NCBI GenBank assembly: GCA_001544595.2
Contig: FCOH02000029.1
Coordinates: 1-64,000, forward strand
Direction of reading: 5' to 3'
DNA: 64,000 nt
Source: Caballeronia peredens
GTDB taxonomy: Bacteria > Pseudomonadota > Gammaproteobacteria > Burkholderiales > Burkholderiaceae
Both the position numbers and the translations under genes were made by a program. Under the pieces are notes generated by a model. It worked only from the letters and a program-made list of their open reading frames with translations. It ran no database searches and was not told where the DNA came from. This document shows, in pieces, positions 26,435 to 35,566 of this stretch (its first letter is position 1; each line of letters starts with the position of its first letter).

Positions 26435-27955
26435 ATGTCACAGACCAGACAAACCGCTCGTCCCCTCGTCATTGCCGCGGTGATGGCCTCGATGGCCATG
26501 GTCGCGATCGAGGCCACCATCGTCTCGACCGCAATGCCGCAGATCGCCACGCAACTCGGCGGCCTCAATCTCTATAGCTGGGTTTTTTCGTCGTTCCTGC
26601 TGACGCAGACGGCGCTCACGGTGGTGTTCGGCAAGCTCGCGGACCTTTACGGCCGCAAGCCCGCGATGCTTGCCGGCATCGCGATCTTTCTGGTCGGCTC
26701 GGTGCTCGCGGGCTTCGCCTGGTCGATGCCCGCGATGATCGTCTTCCGGCTCATTCAGGGCGTCGGCGCGGGCGCCATCCTGCCGGTCGCGCTGACGGTC
26801 GTCGGCGATCTTTATCCGGCGCGCGAACGCGGCAAGGTGCAAGGCTATCTGGCGAGCGTCTGGGCCGTGTCCGCCGTGCTCGGCCCGATGGTCGGCGGTC
26901 TCCTGATCCGCCAGTTCTCGTGGGCGTGGATCTTCTGGATCAACGTGCCGATCGGCATTCTCGCGGCCTTTCTCTTCGTGCTGTTCCTGCACGAGGAGAA
27001 GCGTCACGACCGCCCGGCGATCGACCTCGCGGGCGCATGTCTCTTCACGACCGCCGTGGCCGCGCTGATGATGGCGCTCACCGATGCGGGCCACGCGAGC
27101 AATGCGCGCGTCGGCGTGGAACTCGCGGTGCTGGTGCTGAGTTGCGTGCTGTTCGTCGTGCAGGAACGCCGCGCCGCCGATCCGATGATCTCGTTTCGCC
27201 TGTGGGCGCATCGCCCGATCGCGGCGAGCAACATGGCGACGCTGCTCGCCGGCATGGCGATGATGGGCCTCACCACGTTCCTGCCGATGTACGTGCAGGG
27301 CGTGATGCATCGCACGCCGGTGGAAGCGGGCCTCACGCTCACGATGATGATGATCGGCTGGCCGAGCGGCGCCACCTTCACGTCGCGCTCGTTCGCGCGC
27401 ATCGGGCTGCGCCGCCTGTTGATGATCGGCCCGGTGTTCATTCCGCTCGGCGCGTTGCCGTTCGTGCTGCTCGGGCCGCAATCGAGCCCGGTGTGGGCAG
27501 GCATCGGGTCGGCGGTGCTGGGCTTCGGCATGGGTATCACGAGCGTGTCGTGCCTGATCCTGATTCAGGAAATCGTGCAGCCGGTCGAGCGCGGCAGCGC
27601 GACCGCATCGAACCTGTTCTCGCGTAATCTCGGCAACACGCTCGGCGCGGCCGTGTTCGGCGCCGTCCAGAACTACGGCCTCGTGCATACGGACGGCCTG
27701 CCGCCCGTGCACGCGGATCAGTTGAAGCAATTGCTCTCGGCCGTACCGGGCAACTTCGCGGCCAACGAGGACATCCGCCTCGTGCTGCATCATTCGCTGC
27801 ACCTGACTTTCATCGCGATGTTCGTGATCGCGCTCGGCGCCGTGATCTCGATGATGTTCATGCCGAAGGTGGATATCGGTCGCGCGAAGGAGACGGTCGA
27901 GAAAGTCGGCGCGGACGATGCGGGCAAGGCCGCGGCGAATCAGGCGTTCCATTGA
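26435..27955 (+). CDS. MFS transporter, DHA2 family (14-segment multidrug exporter)
   Basis: Protein of 506 residues from MSQTRQTARPLVIAAV; ATG at 26417 is an alternative and neither has a strong ribosome site. About 14 hydrophobic segments. Segment 1 carries the IEATIVSTAMPQIATQLG motif (the DHA2 D1-like motif with Glu for Asp), loop 2-3 has GKLADLYGRKP, and segment 5 has SAVLGPMVGGLL (antiporter motif C). It resembles EmrB/QacA-like H+-coupled drug exporters. No membrane-fusion partner (EmrA) is adjacent, so it probably works alone in the inner membrane. Followed 10 bases later by an ATPase gene. Confidence 0.9.
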   Translation: MSQTRQTARPLVIAAVMASMAMVAIEATIVSTAMPQIATQLGGLNLYSWVFSSFLLTQTALTVVFGKLADLYGRKPAMLAGIAIFLVGSVLAGFAWSMPAMIVFRLIQGVGAGAILPVALTVVGDLYPARERGKVQGYLASVWAVSAVLGPMVGGLLIRQFSWAWIFWINVPIGILAAFLFVLFLHEEKRHDRPAIDLAGACLFTTAVAALMMALTDAGHASNARVGVELAVLVLSCVLFVVQERRAADPMISFRLWAHRPIAASNMATLLAGMAMMGLTTFLPMYVQGVMHRTPVEAGLTLTMMMIGWPSGATFTSRSFARIGLRRLLMIGPVFIPLGALPFVLLGPQSSPVWAGIGSAVLGFGMGITSVSCLILIQEIVQPVERGSATASNLFSRNLGNTLGAAVFGAVQNYGLVHTDGLPPVHADQLKQLLSAVPGNFAANEDIRLVLHHSLHLTFIAMFVIALGAVISMMFMPKVDIGRAKETVEKVGADDAGKAAANQAFH

Positions 27956-27965
27956 TGCGCCGCCG

Positions 27966-28721
27966 ATGATCTCGAGCCAGTACATCAGCCGCATCACGCT
28001 CATGCGCGACAAGGCGCCGGACTTCGGCGTCTATCCGTTTTCGCTGCCTGCCGTGCGCGCGCTGGACACGCTCGAGCCGCATCCGAAGGTCACGTTCCTC
28101 GTCGGCGAGAACGGCTCCGGCAAGTCGACGCTGCTGGAAGCGATCGCCGTCTCGATGGGCTTCAATCCTGAAGGCGGCACGAAGAATTTTCGCTTCGGCA
28201 CGCGCGCGTCGCACTCGCCGCTGCATGAATATCTGCGCATCGCGAAGGGTTTCAGGCGGCCGCGCGACGGCTTCTTCCTGCGCGCGGAAAGCTTCTTCAA
28301 CGTGGCGACGGAAATCGAGCAGCTCGACGACGAGCCCGGCTTCGGGCCGCCGGTCATCGCGTCGTATGGCGGCAAGTCACTGCACGAGCGATCGCATGGC
28401 GAGTCGTTTCTCACGCTTCTGATGGAGCGCTTCGGCGGCCAGGGGCTCTATCTGCTCGACGAGCCCGAAGCCGCGCTGTCCCCGCAACGTCAGCTCGCCG
28501 CGCTTGCGCGCATCCATGATCTCGTCAAGGACGATTCGCAGTTCATCATCGCCACGCATTCGCCGATTCTCATGGCCTACCCCGACGCGTGGATCTATGC
28601 GCTCACCGAAGACGGCATCGAACGTGTCGCCTATGAGGACACCGAGCACTTCAAGGTGACGCGCGCGTTTCTCGCGAATCCCGAACGCATGTTGCGCACG
28701 CTGCTCGACGGCGAACGCTGA
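27966..28721 (+). CDS. Stand-alone AAA-type/ABC-like ATPase (AAA_21/RecF-like)
   Basis: Protein of 251 residues from the ATG at 27966 (MISSQYISRITL). It is a soluble P-loop ATPase with Walker A GENGSGKST, a signature-like region SHGESFLTLLMERF, Walker B LYLLDEPEAALSP and an H-loop ATHSPIL, the pattern of SMC/RecF/AAA_21 ATPases. No partner nuclease or toxin is next to it, unlike OLD-family or retron ATPases. It begins 10 bases after the MFS gene and could be cotranscribed, but no functional link is evident. Role unknown; DNA- or stress-related functions are possible for the family. Confidence 0.85.
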   Translation: MISSQYISRITLMRDKAPDFGVYPFSLPAVRALDTLEPHPKVTFLVGENGSGKSTLLEAIAVSMGFNPEGGTKNFRFGTRASHSPLHEYLRIAKGFRRPRDGFFLRAESFFNVATEIEQLDDEPGFGPPVIASYGGKSLHERSHGESFLTLLMERFGGQGLYLLDEPEAALSPQRQLAALARIHDLVKDDSQFIIATHSPILMAYPDAWIYALTEDGIERVAYEDTEHFKVTRAFLANPERMLRTLLDGER

Positions 28722-28758
28722 AAACAGCGCGTCCCGCCGCGACGCGCGCCGGGACGCG
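28720..28758 (-). terminator. Rho-independent terminator for the small 28773 gene
   Basis: A stem pairs 28728-28736 (CGCGTCCCG) with 28750-28758 (CGGGACGCG). On the minus strand it is followed by CTGTTTT, which gives the U-tract. It lies just after the stop of the minus-strand 75-residue gene. Confidence 0.65.
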
Positions 28759-28772
28759 AACCCGCTCCGCAC

Positions 28773-29000
28773 TCAATCCTGCGCCTGAATGAGCGGGCTT
28801 TCCTGCTTGGACTTGTCGACGCTGGCGTCGTCGGTGGCCTGAGCGCCCTGCGCCATCGTCTGCAGGTTCATGCCTTGCTGCGAGACGGGCGCGCCGTCCG
28901 TCGGCGAGTAGTACGGCGCGGGGCCGTAGCCGCTTGCCAGCGCATAGGACGCGCCCGCGAGCGCGGCGACGAAGATGATGCCTTTGAGATTGCCGATCAT
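28773..29000 (-). CDS. Small exported or membrane-anchored protein
   Basis: Protein of 75 residues starting MIGNLKGIIFVAAL at 29000, with AGGAG eight bases upstream. A hydrophobic N-terminal stretch (about residues 5-22) ends in a plausible signal peptidase site near ALASG. The rest is Gln/Ser/Asp-rich and disordered-looking (PTDGAPVSQQGMNLQTMAQG). No family is recognised. A terminator hairpin follows its stop, so it looks like a monocistronic small periplasmic protein. Confidence 0.65.
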   Translation of the reverse strand: MIGNLKGIIFVAALAGASYALASGYGPAPYYSPTDGAPVSQQGMNLQTMAQGAQATDDASVDKSKQESPLIQAQD

Positions 29001-29191
29001 GATAGTGCTCCTGAGGGTTTCAATATCCACTTCATCGGCCTCATTGCACTGCCTGCCCAGCAACCGACCTTCTGAAATGTGCACGCAGTCTACGTGCGCA
29101 GATCAGCGTTGAAATCCCCTCATAAGCAAGGATAAGAATGGATGGATCCCTCCGGTATGTATGAAGCGCGTGGCACATTCATGCGCTGCAT

Positions 29192-31000
29192 TCATACGTT
29201 GTCCTCGACAGCAACCGACACGGCGCCCGCATTGATCGTGAGACGCGTGCGCTTTTGCAGCGGCGCCTGCGGCGCGGTGCCGTCGGCGTTGAGGAACTTC
29301 ATCTTGTTGAAGACCGCGATGAACTGCGTGGGCGTGATCGTCGCGGATGCGTAGCCAATGCCGTCGTGATCCGCGTAGAGCATGTCCGGGTTGTTCTGGC
29401 GAATGAACGAATCGAGCAAGGCCGATGAACTGATCAGCGATGCCAGCGGCATGCCCGCCGAATACGTCTTGACGTCCTCGAAGAACGGCTGGCTGCTGAT
29501 GCCCGCCGACATCAGATCGATCATCACGGGCGTGCCCGTCGCCGGATCGGGCACGTCGCGCACGATGCCTGCCTGGAACGCATGCAGGTCGCCCGTGATC
29601 GCGACGAGATTCGTGATGCCCCGCGTCTTCACGAACGACAGCAATTCCGCCTTGTGCGACGGATAGCCGTCCCACGCATCGCAGTCGAGCACGAAGACGA
29701 CATTGTCGGGCGCCGGCGCGATCGCCGAGAGATCGAGCCACAGGCGGTTCATCATCACTTCGTTGCCCCACACCTTCCATATCGACGTGGAGGTCGAAAG
29801 CGTGTCTTTCCACCATTGCGTCTGCGTGGCGCCGAGGATCGACGGCACGCGTCCGAGGCGCTGCGTGTCGAGCGCCTCGAACTGTTTGAGCACCGCTTGC
29901 GGCACGAAGTAACGCGAGCCCACGAGATCGTTGCCGTTCACCGGATCGTGGCCGAGTGCCTGCGCGATCGCCGCTTCCGGCACGACCTGATCGTCGCGAT
30001 AGAGCCGTTCGTCGGTCATCACGAGATGCATCAGCGAGCCGAAATGGAAATCGCGATAGATGCGGATGTTGTCGTAGGCCGGGTTGGTGAGATCGAACGA
30101 CACGTCGCCCCAGTCGACCGGCAGATACTCGGCCCACGCCTGATTCGCGTTGCGGCGACGCGCCGTCTGCTGCAGGTTCGCGTTCGTGTACGTCTGATGA
30201 TCCTGCCAGCAGTCGTCGGAGAACTCGTGATCGTCCCAGATCGCGATGACGGGAAAGCTCGCATGCACCTTCTGCAGCCGCGCATCGCCGCGATACGTGC
30301 GATAGAGCGTGCGGTAATCATCGAGCGTGTTCGCGTAGGTGCCGCCGCTCGGCAGCGTGATCGCCGGATGCGCGGGCTCGACGGTTCCCGGCGGCGCGGC
30401 GAAACCCGCTTCGTAGATGTAGTCGCCCAGATGCACGACGAAGTCGAGATCGGTTTCGGCGGCCAGCAGGGACATGGCCTGCCAGTGATTCGCGCTCCAG
30501 TTCTGGCAGACGAACCAGGCGAAGCGCAATTGCGGAATCGACTCGTTCGCGGCGGCGGCGGTGCGCGTGGCGCCCGTCGCGCTGACATCGCTGCCCGCGA
30601 CGAAGCGGTAGTAGTACGTCGTCTTCGCGGCGAGGCCGGTCACTTTCGCGCGCACTGTGAAGTCGTAGTCCGCGATCGCGCTGAGCGGCACGCTCGCGAC
30701 GAGCTGCGCGAAACTCGCTTGCGTCGACACCTGCAAGGTCACGGCGACCGGTGCTTGTGCGTTCGATGCGCTGCTGCTCGCGATGCAACGGGTCCAGAAC
30801 ACGGCCGAGACATCGCGCGGATCGCCGCTCGCGACGCCCTGCGGAAAGGCGAACGCGCCCGCCGGCGGCGGAGTCGGGCCGCCGCTGCCGGGACTGCTGC
30901 CGTTGTCGTCGTCGTGGCCGGAATGGCAGGCGGCGAGCGTGCCGGATGCGGCGGCCACCGTGTAGAAAGCGGACAGCGAAATGAAACGTCGACGGTCCAT
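29192..31000 (-). CDS. Alkaline phosphatase D family protein (PhoD-like)
   Basis: Protein of 602 residues. The N-terminus MDRRRFISLS is Tat-like, followed by a hydrophobic stretch and LAAC, so it is exported, possibly lipid-anchored. A PhoD N-terminal Ig-like domain (about residues 50-150, FPQGVASGDPRDVSAVFWTR) precedes the metallophosphatase domain (about 160-570) with LGDYIYEAGF, WDDHEFSDDC and ITGDLHAFQAG metal-binding motifs. PhoD enzymes hydrolyse phosphate mono- and diesters outside the cytoplasm using Fe/Ca. Expression by phosphate starvation is expected for the family, but I could not identify a convincing PhoB box upstream. Confidence 0.92.
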   Translation of the reverse strand: MDRRRFISLSAFYTVAAASGTLAACHSGHDDDNGSSPGSGGPTPPPAGAFAFPQGVASGDPRDVSAVFWTRCIASSSASNAQAPVAVTLQVSTQASFAQLVASVPLSAIADYDFTVRAKVTGLAAKTTYYYRFVAGSDVSATGATRTAAAANESIPQLRFAWFVCQNWSANHWQAMSLLAAETDLDFVVHLGDYIYEAGFAAPPGTVEPAHPAITLPSGGTYANTLDDYRTLYRTYRGDARLQKVHASFPVIAIWDDHEFSDDCWQDHQTYTNANLQQTARRRNANQAWAEYLPVDWGDVSFDLTNPAYDNIRIYRDFHFGSLMHLVMTDERLYRDDQVVPEAAIAQALGHDPVNGNDLVGSRYFVPQAVLKQFEALDTQRLGRVPSILGATQTQWWKDTLSTSTSIWKVWGNEVMMNRLWLDLSAIAPAPDNVVFVLDCDAWDGYPSHKAELLSFVKTRGITNLVAITGDLHAFQAGIVRDVPDPATGTPVMIDLMSAGISSQPFFEDVKTYSAGMPLASLISSSALLDSFIRQNNPDMLYADHDGIGYASATITPTQFIAVFNKMKFLNADGTAPQAPLQKRTRLTINAGAVSVAVEDNV

Positions 31001-31335
31001 GAGAGTCTCCGTGTGCGGGCATCAGGGCGATTCAGCGCAATACGCGACGAGCGACAAGCGGGAGTTCGCTGGATGCGTCGAGCGGAATTCCGACGGATGA
31101 GCGCGGCTCTCTTTCCGAAACCGAAACGCTTACAAGCTATAAACCGCACTGCGCACTGTCAAGGACGTTCGGATGCGGCCCGGCGCTTGCTACGATGCTA
31201 TAAAGGCATGGCTGCGGGGCGCGGTCAGCGAGTAAACTGTGATTTCGACGGATTGCGCGGCCGATGTCCGTATTTTCTGCGCGGGTTGCATCAAAGTGCG
31301 ATTCACGCTCGCGCGTTGCGCTCACTATCAGAACC
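31001..31335. other. Divergent intergenic region, nothing recognised
   Basis: About 335 bases between phoD-like (leftward) and the hybrid kinase (rightward). An ATG at 31264 is in frame with the kinase and would shorten this gap. I saw no repeat, RNA or well-formed regulatory site. Confidence 0.4.
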
Positions 31336-33285
31336 ATGACCAGACCCAGAGCTGCCGCTCCCACACTCGACGCCTCGCGCCCGGCCGCCAACGAACACGG
31401 CATGAGCGACGCGCAATATCACGCACTCGTCGATGCGATCGAAGACTGCGCCATCTTCATGCTCGATCTGAACGGCTGCATCACGAGCTGGAACACGGGC
31501 GCGCGCAGGATCAAGGGCTACGAGGCGCACGAGATCATCGGCCAGCACCTGTCGCGCTTCTATCCGGCGGAATCGGTTGCGCGGGGCTGGCCGGAGTACG
31601 AATTGAAACAGGCGTATGCGACCGGCCGTTTCGAGGACGAAGGCTGGCGCGTGCGCAAGGACGGCACATTGTTCTGGGCGAACGTCGTGATCACGGCGGC
31701 GCGCGACGCAAACGGCGAGATCATCGGCTATGCGAAGTGCACGCGCGATCTGACGACCAAACGCGCCGAGCAAGAGAAGCTGCGTCTTTCGGAAGAGCGC
31801 TTTCGCATGCTCGTGGAAAGCGTCAGCGATTACGCGATCTTCATGCTCGACCCGGGCGGCCATATCGCGAGCTGGAACACGGGCGCGATGCGCATCAAGG
31901 GCTATCAGCCGTCGGAGATTCTCGGCAAGCACTTCTCGACCTTCTATTGCCCGGACGACCTCGCCGCCAATCTTCCCGAGGTCGAATTGCAGACGGCCAT
32001 CCGCACGGGCCGCGTGGAGAACGAAGGCTGGCGCGTGCGCAAGGACGGCTCGCTGTTCTGGGCCAATGTCGTGATCACGGCGGTGTATGACGAGCATCGG
32101 GTGCTGCGCGGCTTCGCGAAAGTCACCCGCGACATGAGCGAGCGCAAGCGCCTGGAGCAACTGGAAGTGTCGTCGCGGCGCATCAGCGAGTTTCTCGCGA
32201 CGCTCGCGCACGAACTGCGCAATCCGCTCGCGCCGGTGCGCAACGCGATCGGCGTGATGCAGATGGACGCCGACATGCCGCCGCGCGTGGCGGCGTGCCG
32301 CGACATCATCGACAGGCAGACTTCGCACCTCGGCCGTCTCGTGGACGATCTGCTCGACATGGGCCGCATCACGACCGGCAAGATCGACCTGCGCATGACG
32401 CGGGCGGATGTGAGCGATATCGTCGCGCGCAGCGTCGAACTCGTGCGGCCCTCCACCGACGAGCGGGCGCAGACCATCGCGACGAGCATGCCGCCGCGGC
32501 CCGCCTACGTGACGGGCGATGCCACGCGGCTCGTGCAGGTGGTGCAAAACCTTCTGAGCAATGCGTCGAAGTTTTCGCCGCGCGCGAGCACGATCTGCGT
32601 CAACGTGGAGTGCGAGGCGAACGCGCTATTGCTGAAGGTGATCGACACGGGACGCGGCATTTCGCAGAAAGGGCTCGTGACAATCTTCGATCTGTTCGTG
32701 CAGGAGGATCACTACCTCAATCCGGGCGAGTCGGGACTGGGCATCGGGCTCACGCTGTGCCGGTCGATCGTCGAGTTGCACGGCGGGTCGATTTCCGCGG
32801 CGAGCGGCGGTCCGAATCTGGGCAGCACATTCACGGTGCGCCTGCCCTACGCATCCGTCGACGATGCGCCGCGGCCGCATCGCGTGCTCGCGCAGACTGC
32901 GGAGATGGCGACCGGCAATGGCGTGCGGGTGGTCGTGATCGACGACAATCGCGATTCGGCGGACAGCCTCGCCATGCTTCTGCAGATGAAGGGCCATGAT
33001 GTGCGCATCGCTTATCACGGCAAGGAAGGGATCGAGGTGGTCCGGCATTTTCCGCCGGAACTGATTCTTCTCGATCTGGCGTTGCCGGACATGGATGGCT
33101 TCGCGGTGTTGCGCATGCTGCGTTCGCTGAGGCTCGTCGGGCGCGCGAAAGTCGCCGCGATGACGGGGTTCGGGCAGAGCAGCGACAAGGAACGCTCGGC
33201 ATCGGCGGGGTTCGATGCGCATCTGGTGAAGCCGGTGGATTTCGACGAGCTGGATCGGTTGCTGGGGAAGATTGCGGAGGGGTGA
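31336..33285 (+). CDS. Hybrid PAS-PAS sensor histidine kinase with C-terminal receiver
   Basis: Protein of 649 residues from the ATG at 31336 (MTRPRAAAPT); in-frame ATGs at 31264 and 31402 are alternatives. Two closely similar PAS domains (about 28-140 and 155-270) share SWNTGA.RIKGY and GWRVRKDG.LFWANVVITA, so they arose by internal duplication. HisKA follows with His292 in TLAHELRNPL, the ATPase domain with VQNLLSNASKFS, DTGRGI and GESGLGIGL, then a receiver (about 530-645) with Asp580 in LLDLALPDMDG. No membrane segments, so it is a cytoplasmic sensor. There is no LOV cysteine motif. Output is likely through phosphotransfer or an unlinked regulator. Confidence 0.93.
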   Translation: MTRPRAAAPTLDASRPAANEHGMSDAQYHALVDAIEDCAIFMLDLNGCITSWNTGARRIKGYEAHEIIGQHLSRFYPAESVARGWPEYELKQAYATGRFEDEGWRVRKDGTLFWANVVITAARDANGEIIGYAKCTRDLTTKRAEQEKLRLSEERFRMLVESVSDYAIFMLDPGGHIASWNTGAMRIKGYQPSEILGKHFSTFYCPDDLAANLPEVELQTAIRTGRVENEGWRVRKDGSLFWANVVITAVYDEHRVLRGFAKVTRDMSERKRLEQLEVSSRRISEFLATLAHELRNPLAPVRNAIGVMQMDADMPPRVAACRDIIDRQTSHLGRLVDDLLDMGRITTGKIDLRMTRADVSDIVARSVELVRPSTDERAQTIATSMPPRPAYVTGDATRLVQVVQNLLSNASKFSPRASTICVNVECEANALLLKVIDTGRGISQKGLVTIFDLFVQEDHYLNPGESGLGIGLTLCRSIVELHGGSISAASGGPNLGSTFTVRLPYASVDDAPRPHRVLAQTAEMATGNGVRVVVIDDNRDSADSLAMLLQMKGHDVRIAYHGKEGIEVVRHFPPELILLDLALPDMDGFAVLRMLRSLRLVGRAKVAAMTGFGQSSDKERSASAGFDAHLVKPVDFDELDRLLGKIAEG

Positions 33286-33322
33286 GGTGCTGCTTGCGGG
33301 CTTGCCCGAGGTGCATGCCCGC

Positions 33323-34453
33323 TCACGCCCTCACCACCCTCAACGGAAAAACGAACCGCGAGGCCAGAAGCCCCAACGCGCCGCCGAGCAGCGTCTCCCA
33401 AGCCCTCGCCGTGAGCAGCGAAACCGAATGCACGCCGCTTGCCGCAAGCGTCACGACCAGCACGAACGCAAACGCGCCGCACGCGACGTCATACCGCTCC
33501 GGCAACGCCATCGCATAAGCGATCATCGCGATCGCGGACAACATCCACACGACGAGCGGCCAATGCTCCGCGAGCGGCAGACACACGATCCCGATCGGCA
33601 CGCCGACGAGCGTCCCATAGATGCGCCGCCGCACGCGCTCCGCGGTCCCCACCGCCGACGTCGCGACGACATACACACACGCCGTGATCGCCCACGCCGA
33701 TTCCGCGAGCCCGAACGCGCGATTCAGCATCACCACGACGAGCGCGCCGCACGCCGCCTGCAAGCCCATCGCGAGCGCGGGCGAAACGGCATGGCCTCCA
33801 TAAGCCGGTTCGGATCGCAATGCCGGCAACAGCACCGGATGCTCCGCCGGCCCCGAAAGCACCCTCGGCACGATGGCCGCGACCATGCCGATCCCCAGCG
33901 CGATGAAGATCGCCCATGAATCGGCGGGCGCGAGATCCATCCCGTATGCAAGAAGCTGCCCGATGTAGAGCTGCGAGCCGATGCCCGCGCCGGTCACCCC
34001 GAAGCGCTTCAGATAACCCGCGAGAAACGCGCCCGTCACCAGAATGAGTTCCGCGCCGCCACGCCCCAATTGCCGGAAAAGCGGTTCGAACAACGCGAAA
34101 GTCAGTGCGCCGAACGCCGCGGCGCAGCACAAAACGGCGAGATCGCGGCTCGATTCGTAGCGCGTCGTGCGCGCCTCCGATACGCTCGCCCACAGCGCGA
34201 ATCCGCCCGCGAGCGCGCCGACCGACACCCCCACGGGCACGATCTGCGTGATGTCCTGCAACGCGCCCAGCGCCGCCGCGAGACCATAGGCGGTCACCAG
34301 CCGCAAACCCTTGATGCGCCGATGTGTGCCCGGATCGACACGATCGAGCCATGCAAACGCCGCCCGCGCGTGCTGCGTCGCCGCTTGCGCCGCGCCGCGT
34401 GCCGAATCCGCGAGACGCGTGTTCGTGCCGTCGACCTGCTGCTCGTCGTCCAT
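33323..34453 (-). CDS. FUSC-family inner-membrane protein
   Basis: Protein of 376 residues with about ten hydrophobic segments, starting after a polar N-terminal stretch of some 50 residues. The arrangement and the late CVYVVATSAVGTAERVRRRIYGTLVGVPIG block, with the RxxxRIxGTxxG signature, fit the FUSC/fusaric-acid-resistance and YccS-like family. Such proteins act in efflux of aromatic acids or other compounds, usually with HlyD-type and outer-membrane partners, which are not adjacent here. Substrate unknown. It is transcribed after the LysR gene at 34503 on the same strand, 49 bases apart, so may be cotranscribed. Confidence 0.82.
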   Translation of the reverse strand: MDDEQQVDGTNTRLADSARGAAQAATQHARAAFAWLDRVDPGTHRRIKGLRLVTAYGLAAALGALQDITQIVPVGVSVGALAGGFALWASVSEARTTRYESSRDLAVLCCAAAFGALTFALFEPLFRQLGRGGAELILVTGAFLAGYLKRFGVTGAGIGSQLYIGQLLAYGMDLAPADSWAIFIALGIGMVAAIVPRVLSGPAEHPVLLPALRSEPAYGGHAVSPALAMGLQAACGALVVVMLNRAFGLAESAWAITACVYVVATSAVGTAERVRRRIYGTLVGVPIGIVCLPLAEHWPLVVWMLSAIAMIAYAMALPERYDVACGAFAFVLVVTLAASGVHSVSLLTARAWETLLGGALGLLASRFVFPLRVVRA

Positions 34454-34502
34454 CGAGAGTCACCGAAGGAAAACGCGGCGGATGCCGCTCCTGCAACGCA
34501 TT

Positions 34503-35447
34503 CTAGGCGATGCCGCGCGCCGCGTTTCGCCTGCGTGCAGGCTGCTTCGACGCGCGCGCCGGATGCACGCCGCGCCGGGCCGCCTCGACGATGCAGTCCG
34601 CGAGACGCGCCGCCGCATCGGGTTCGTCGGGACGCGCGCGCCGGACACGCTCGACGAGCCCGATCTCGCGATGAAACGTGTCGTCGCCGAGATCGAGCGC
34701 CGTCACGCCGCGCGGCCACGCACCGATCCCGTCCGACACCGGCAGCAGCGCCACGCCCAGCCCGCGCGCGACGAGTTGCGCGATGCCCGGCAGTTCGTCC
34801 GCTTCGATCGCGTCGCGCACCGCGAGGCGCCGCTTGCGCAGGAACAGGTCCACTTGCCGGCCGCCGAACGAACGCCGGTCGTAGCGGATGAACGGCTCCG
34901 TCTCGATGAGTTCGCGCCAGTGCGCGCCTTTCCTCGCAGCCGGCGCGAGCAGCACGAACGGCTCAGCGACGAGCGTGCGCCATTTCAGTTCGGCCGGCAG
35001 CGAGAACGGCGGACGGATGATGACGGCCATGTCCGTTTCGCCCGCGTCGACCTGCGCGAGCAGATTGAGCGACACGCCCGGCACGAGCCGGATGCGCCAC
35101 GCGGGCAACGCGCGCCCGAACGCGTCGATGGCATCGGGCAGCAGCGCCGCATGCGCCGACGCGATCGCGCCGATCGCAAGCGACCCGCCGCGGCCGCCCT
35201 CGCCCTCCGGTTCGGCGAGGCGTGCGTACAGCGCGATGAGTTCGTCGGCAAGTTCGAGCGTGCGCCGACCCGCCTTGTTCAGCGTCGCCGAGCGGCCCGT
35301 GCGGTCGAACAACGCGAAGCCGAGATGCGCTTCCAGCCGCTGCATCTGCGCACTCACGGCCGATTGCGTGAGTCCGATATGCGCGCCCGCGCCCGCAAAA
35401 GTGCCGTGATGCGCCACGGCGATGAAAGTCTGAAGTTCGCGCAACAT
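34503..35447 (-). CDS. LysR-family transcriptional regulator
   Basis: Protein of 314 residues. The DNA-binding domain (residues 1-60) contains FAGAGAHIGLTQSAVSAQMQRLEAHLGFALFDRTGRS. The effector domain (about 88-290) has the ETDMAVIIRPPFSLPAELKW and QLVARGLGVALLPVSDG blocks. The C-terminus is an Arg/Ala-rich tail. It is divergent from the VOC-family gene across 119 bases of AT-rich DNA, so that gene is the likely target; the FUSC gene downstream may be part of the same transcription unit. Confidence 0.9.
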   Translation of the reverse strand: MLRELQTFIAVAHHGTFAGAGAHIGLTQSAVSAQMQRLEAHLGFALFDRTGRSATLNKAGRRTLELADELIALYARLAEPEGEGGRGGSLAIGAIASAHAALLPDAIDAFGRALPAWRIRLVPGVSLNLLAQVDAGETDMAVIIRPPFSLPAELKWRTLVAEPFVLLAPAARKGAHWRELIETEPFIRYDRRSFGGRQVDLFLRKRRLAVRDAIEADELPGIAQLVARGLGVALLPVSDGIGAWPRGVTALDLGDDTFHREIGLVERVRRARPDEPDAAARLADCIVEAARRGVHPARASKQPARRRNAARGIA

Positions 35448-35506
35448 GTCGATTCATCGAAAAGATTGGGGCTGACTCCCGCAATATATCGTTTTTCAAC
35501 ATATTT

Positions 35507-35516
35507 ATTCATGAAT
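35507..35516. promoter_or_regulatory. Short inverted repeat in the LysR/VOC divergent promoter
   Basis: ATTCATGAAT is a perfect ten-base palindrome in the AT-rich 119-base gap between a LysR gene and its divergent VOC gene. It could be part of a LysR operator, but it lacks the full T-N11-A layout, so the call is tentative. Confidence 0.3.
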
Positions 35517-35566
35517 ACACTACGGTTTCGTTCCCTCGTACACGCTGTTCATAAGGATTCGTCGCC

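Noticed and set aside
26438..28012. A 524-codon minus-strand frame opposite the DHA2 MFS gene
   Set aside because: His/Arg/Glu-rich translation is an antisense artefact; the plus-strand frame has all MFS motifs.
31001..31160. A PhoB box upstream of the PhoD-like gene
   Set aside because: A lone CTGTCAA near 31156 has no second half site at an 11-base period.
29582..31339. A 585-codon plus-strand frame opposite the PhoD-like gene
   Set aside because: Arg-rich translation without a domain; the PhoD frame has full metal-binding motifs.
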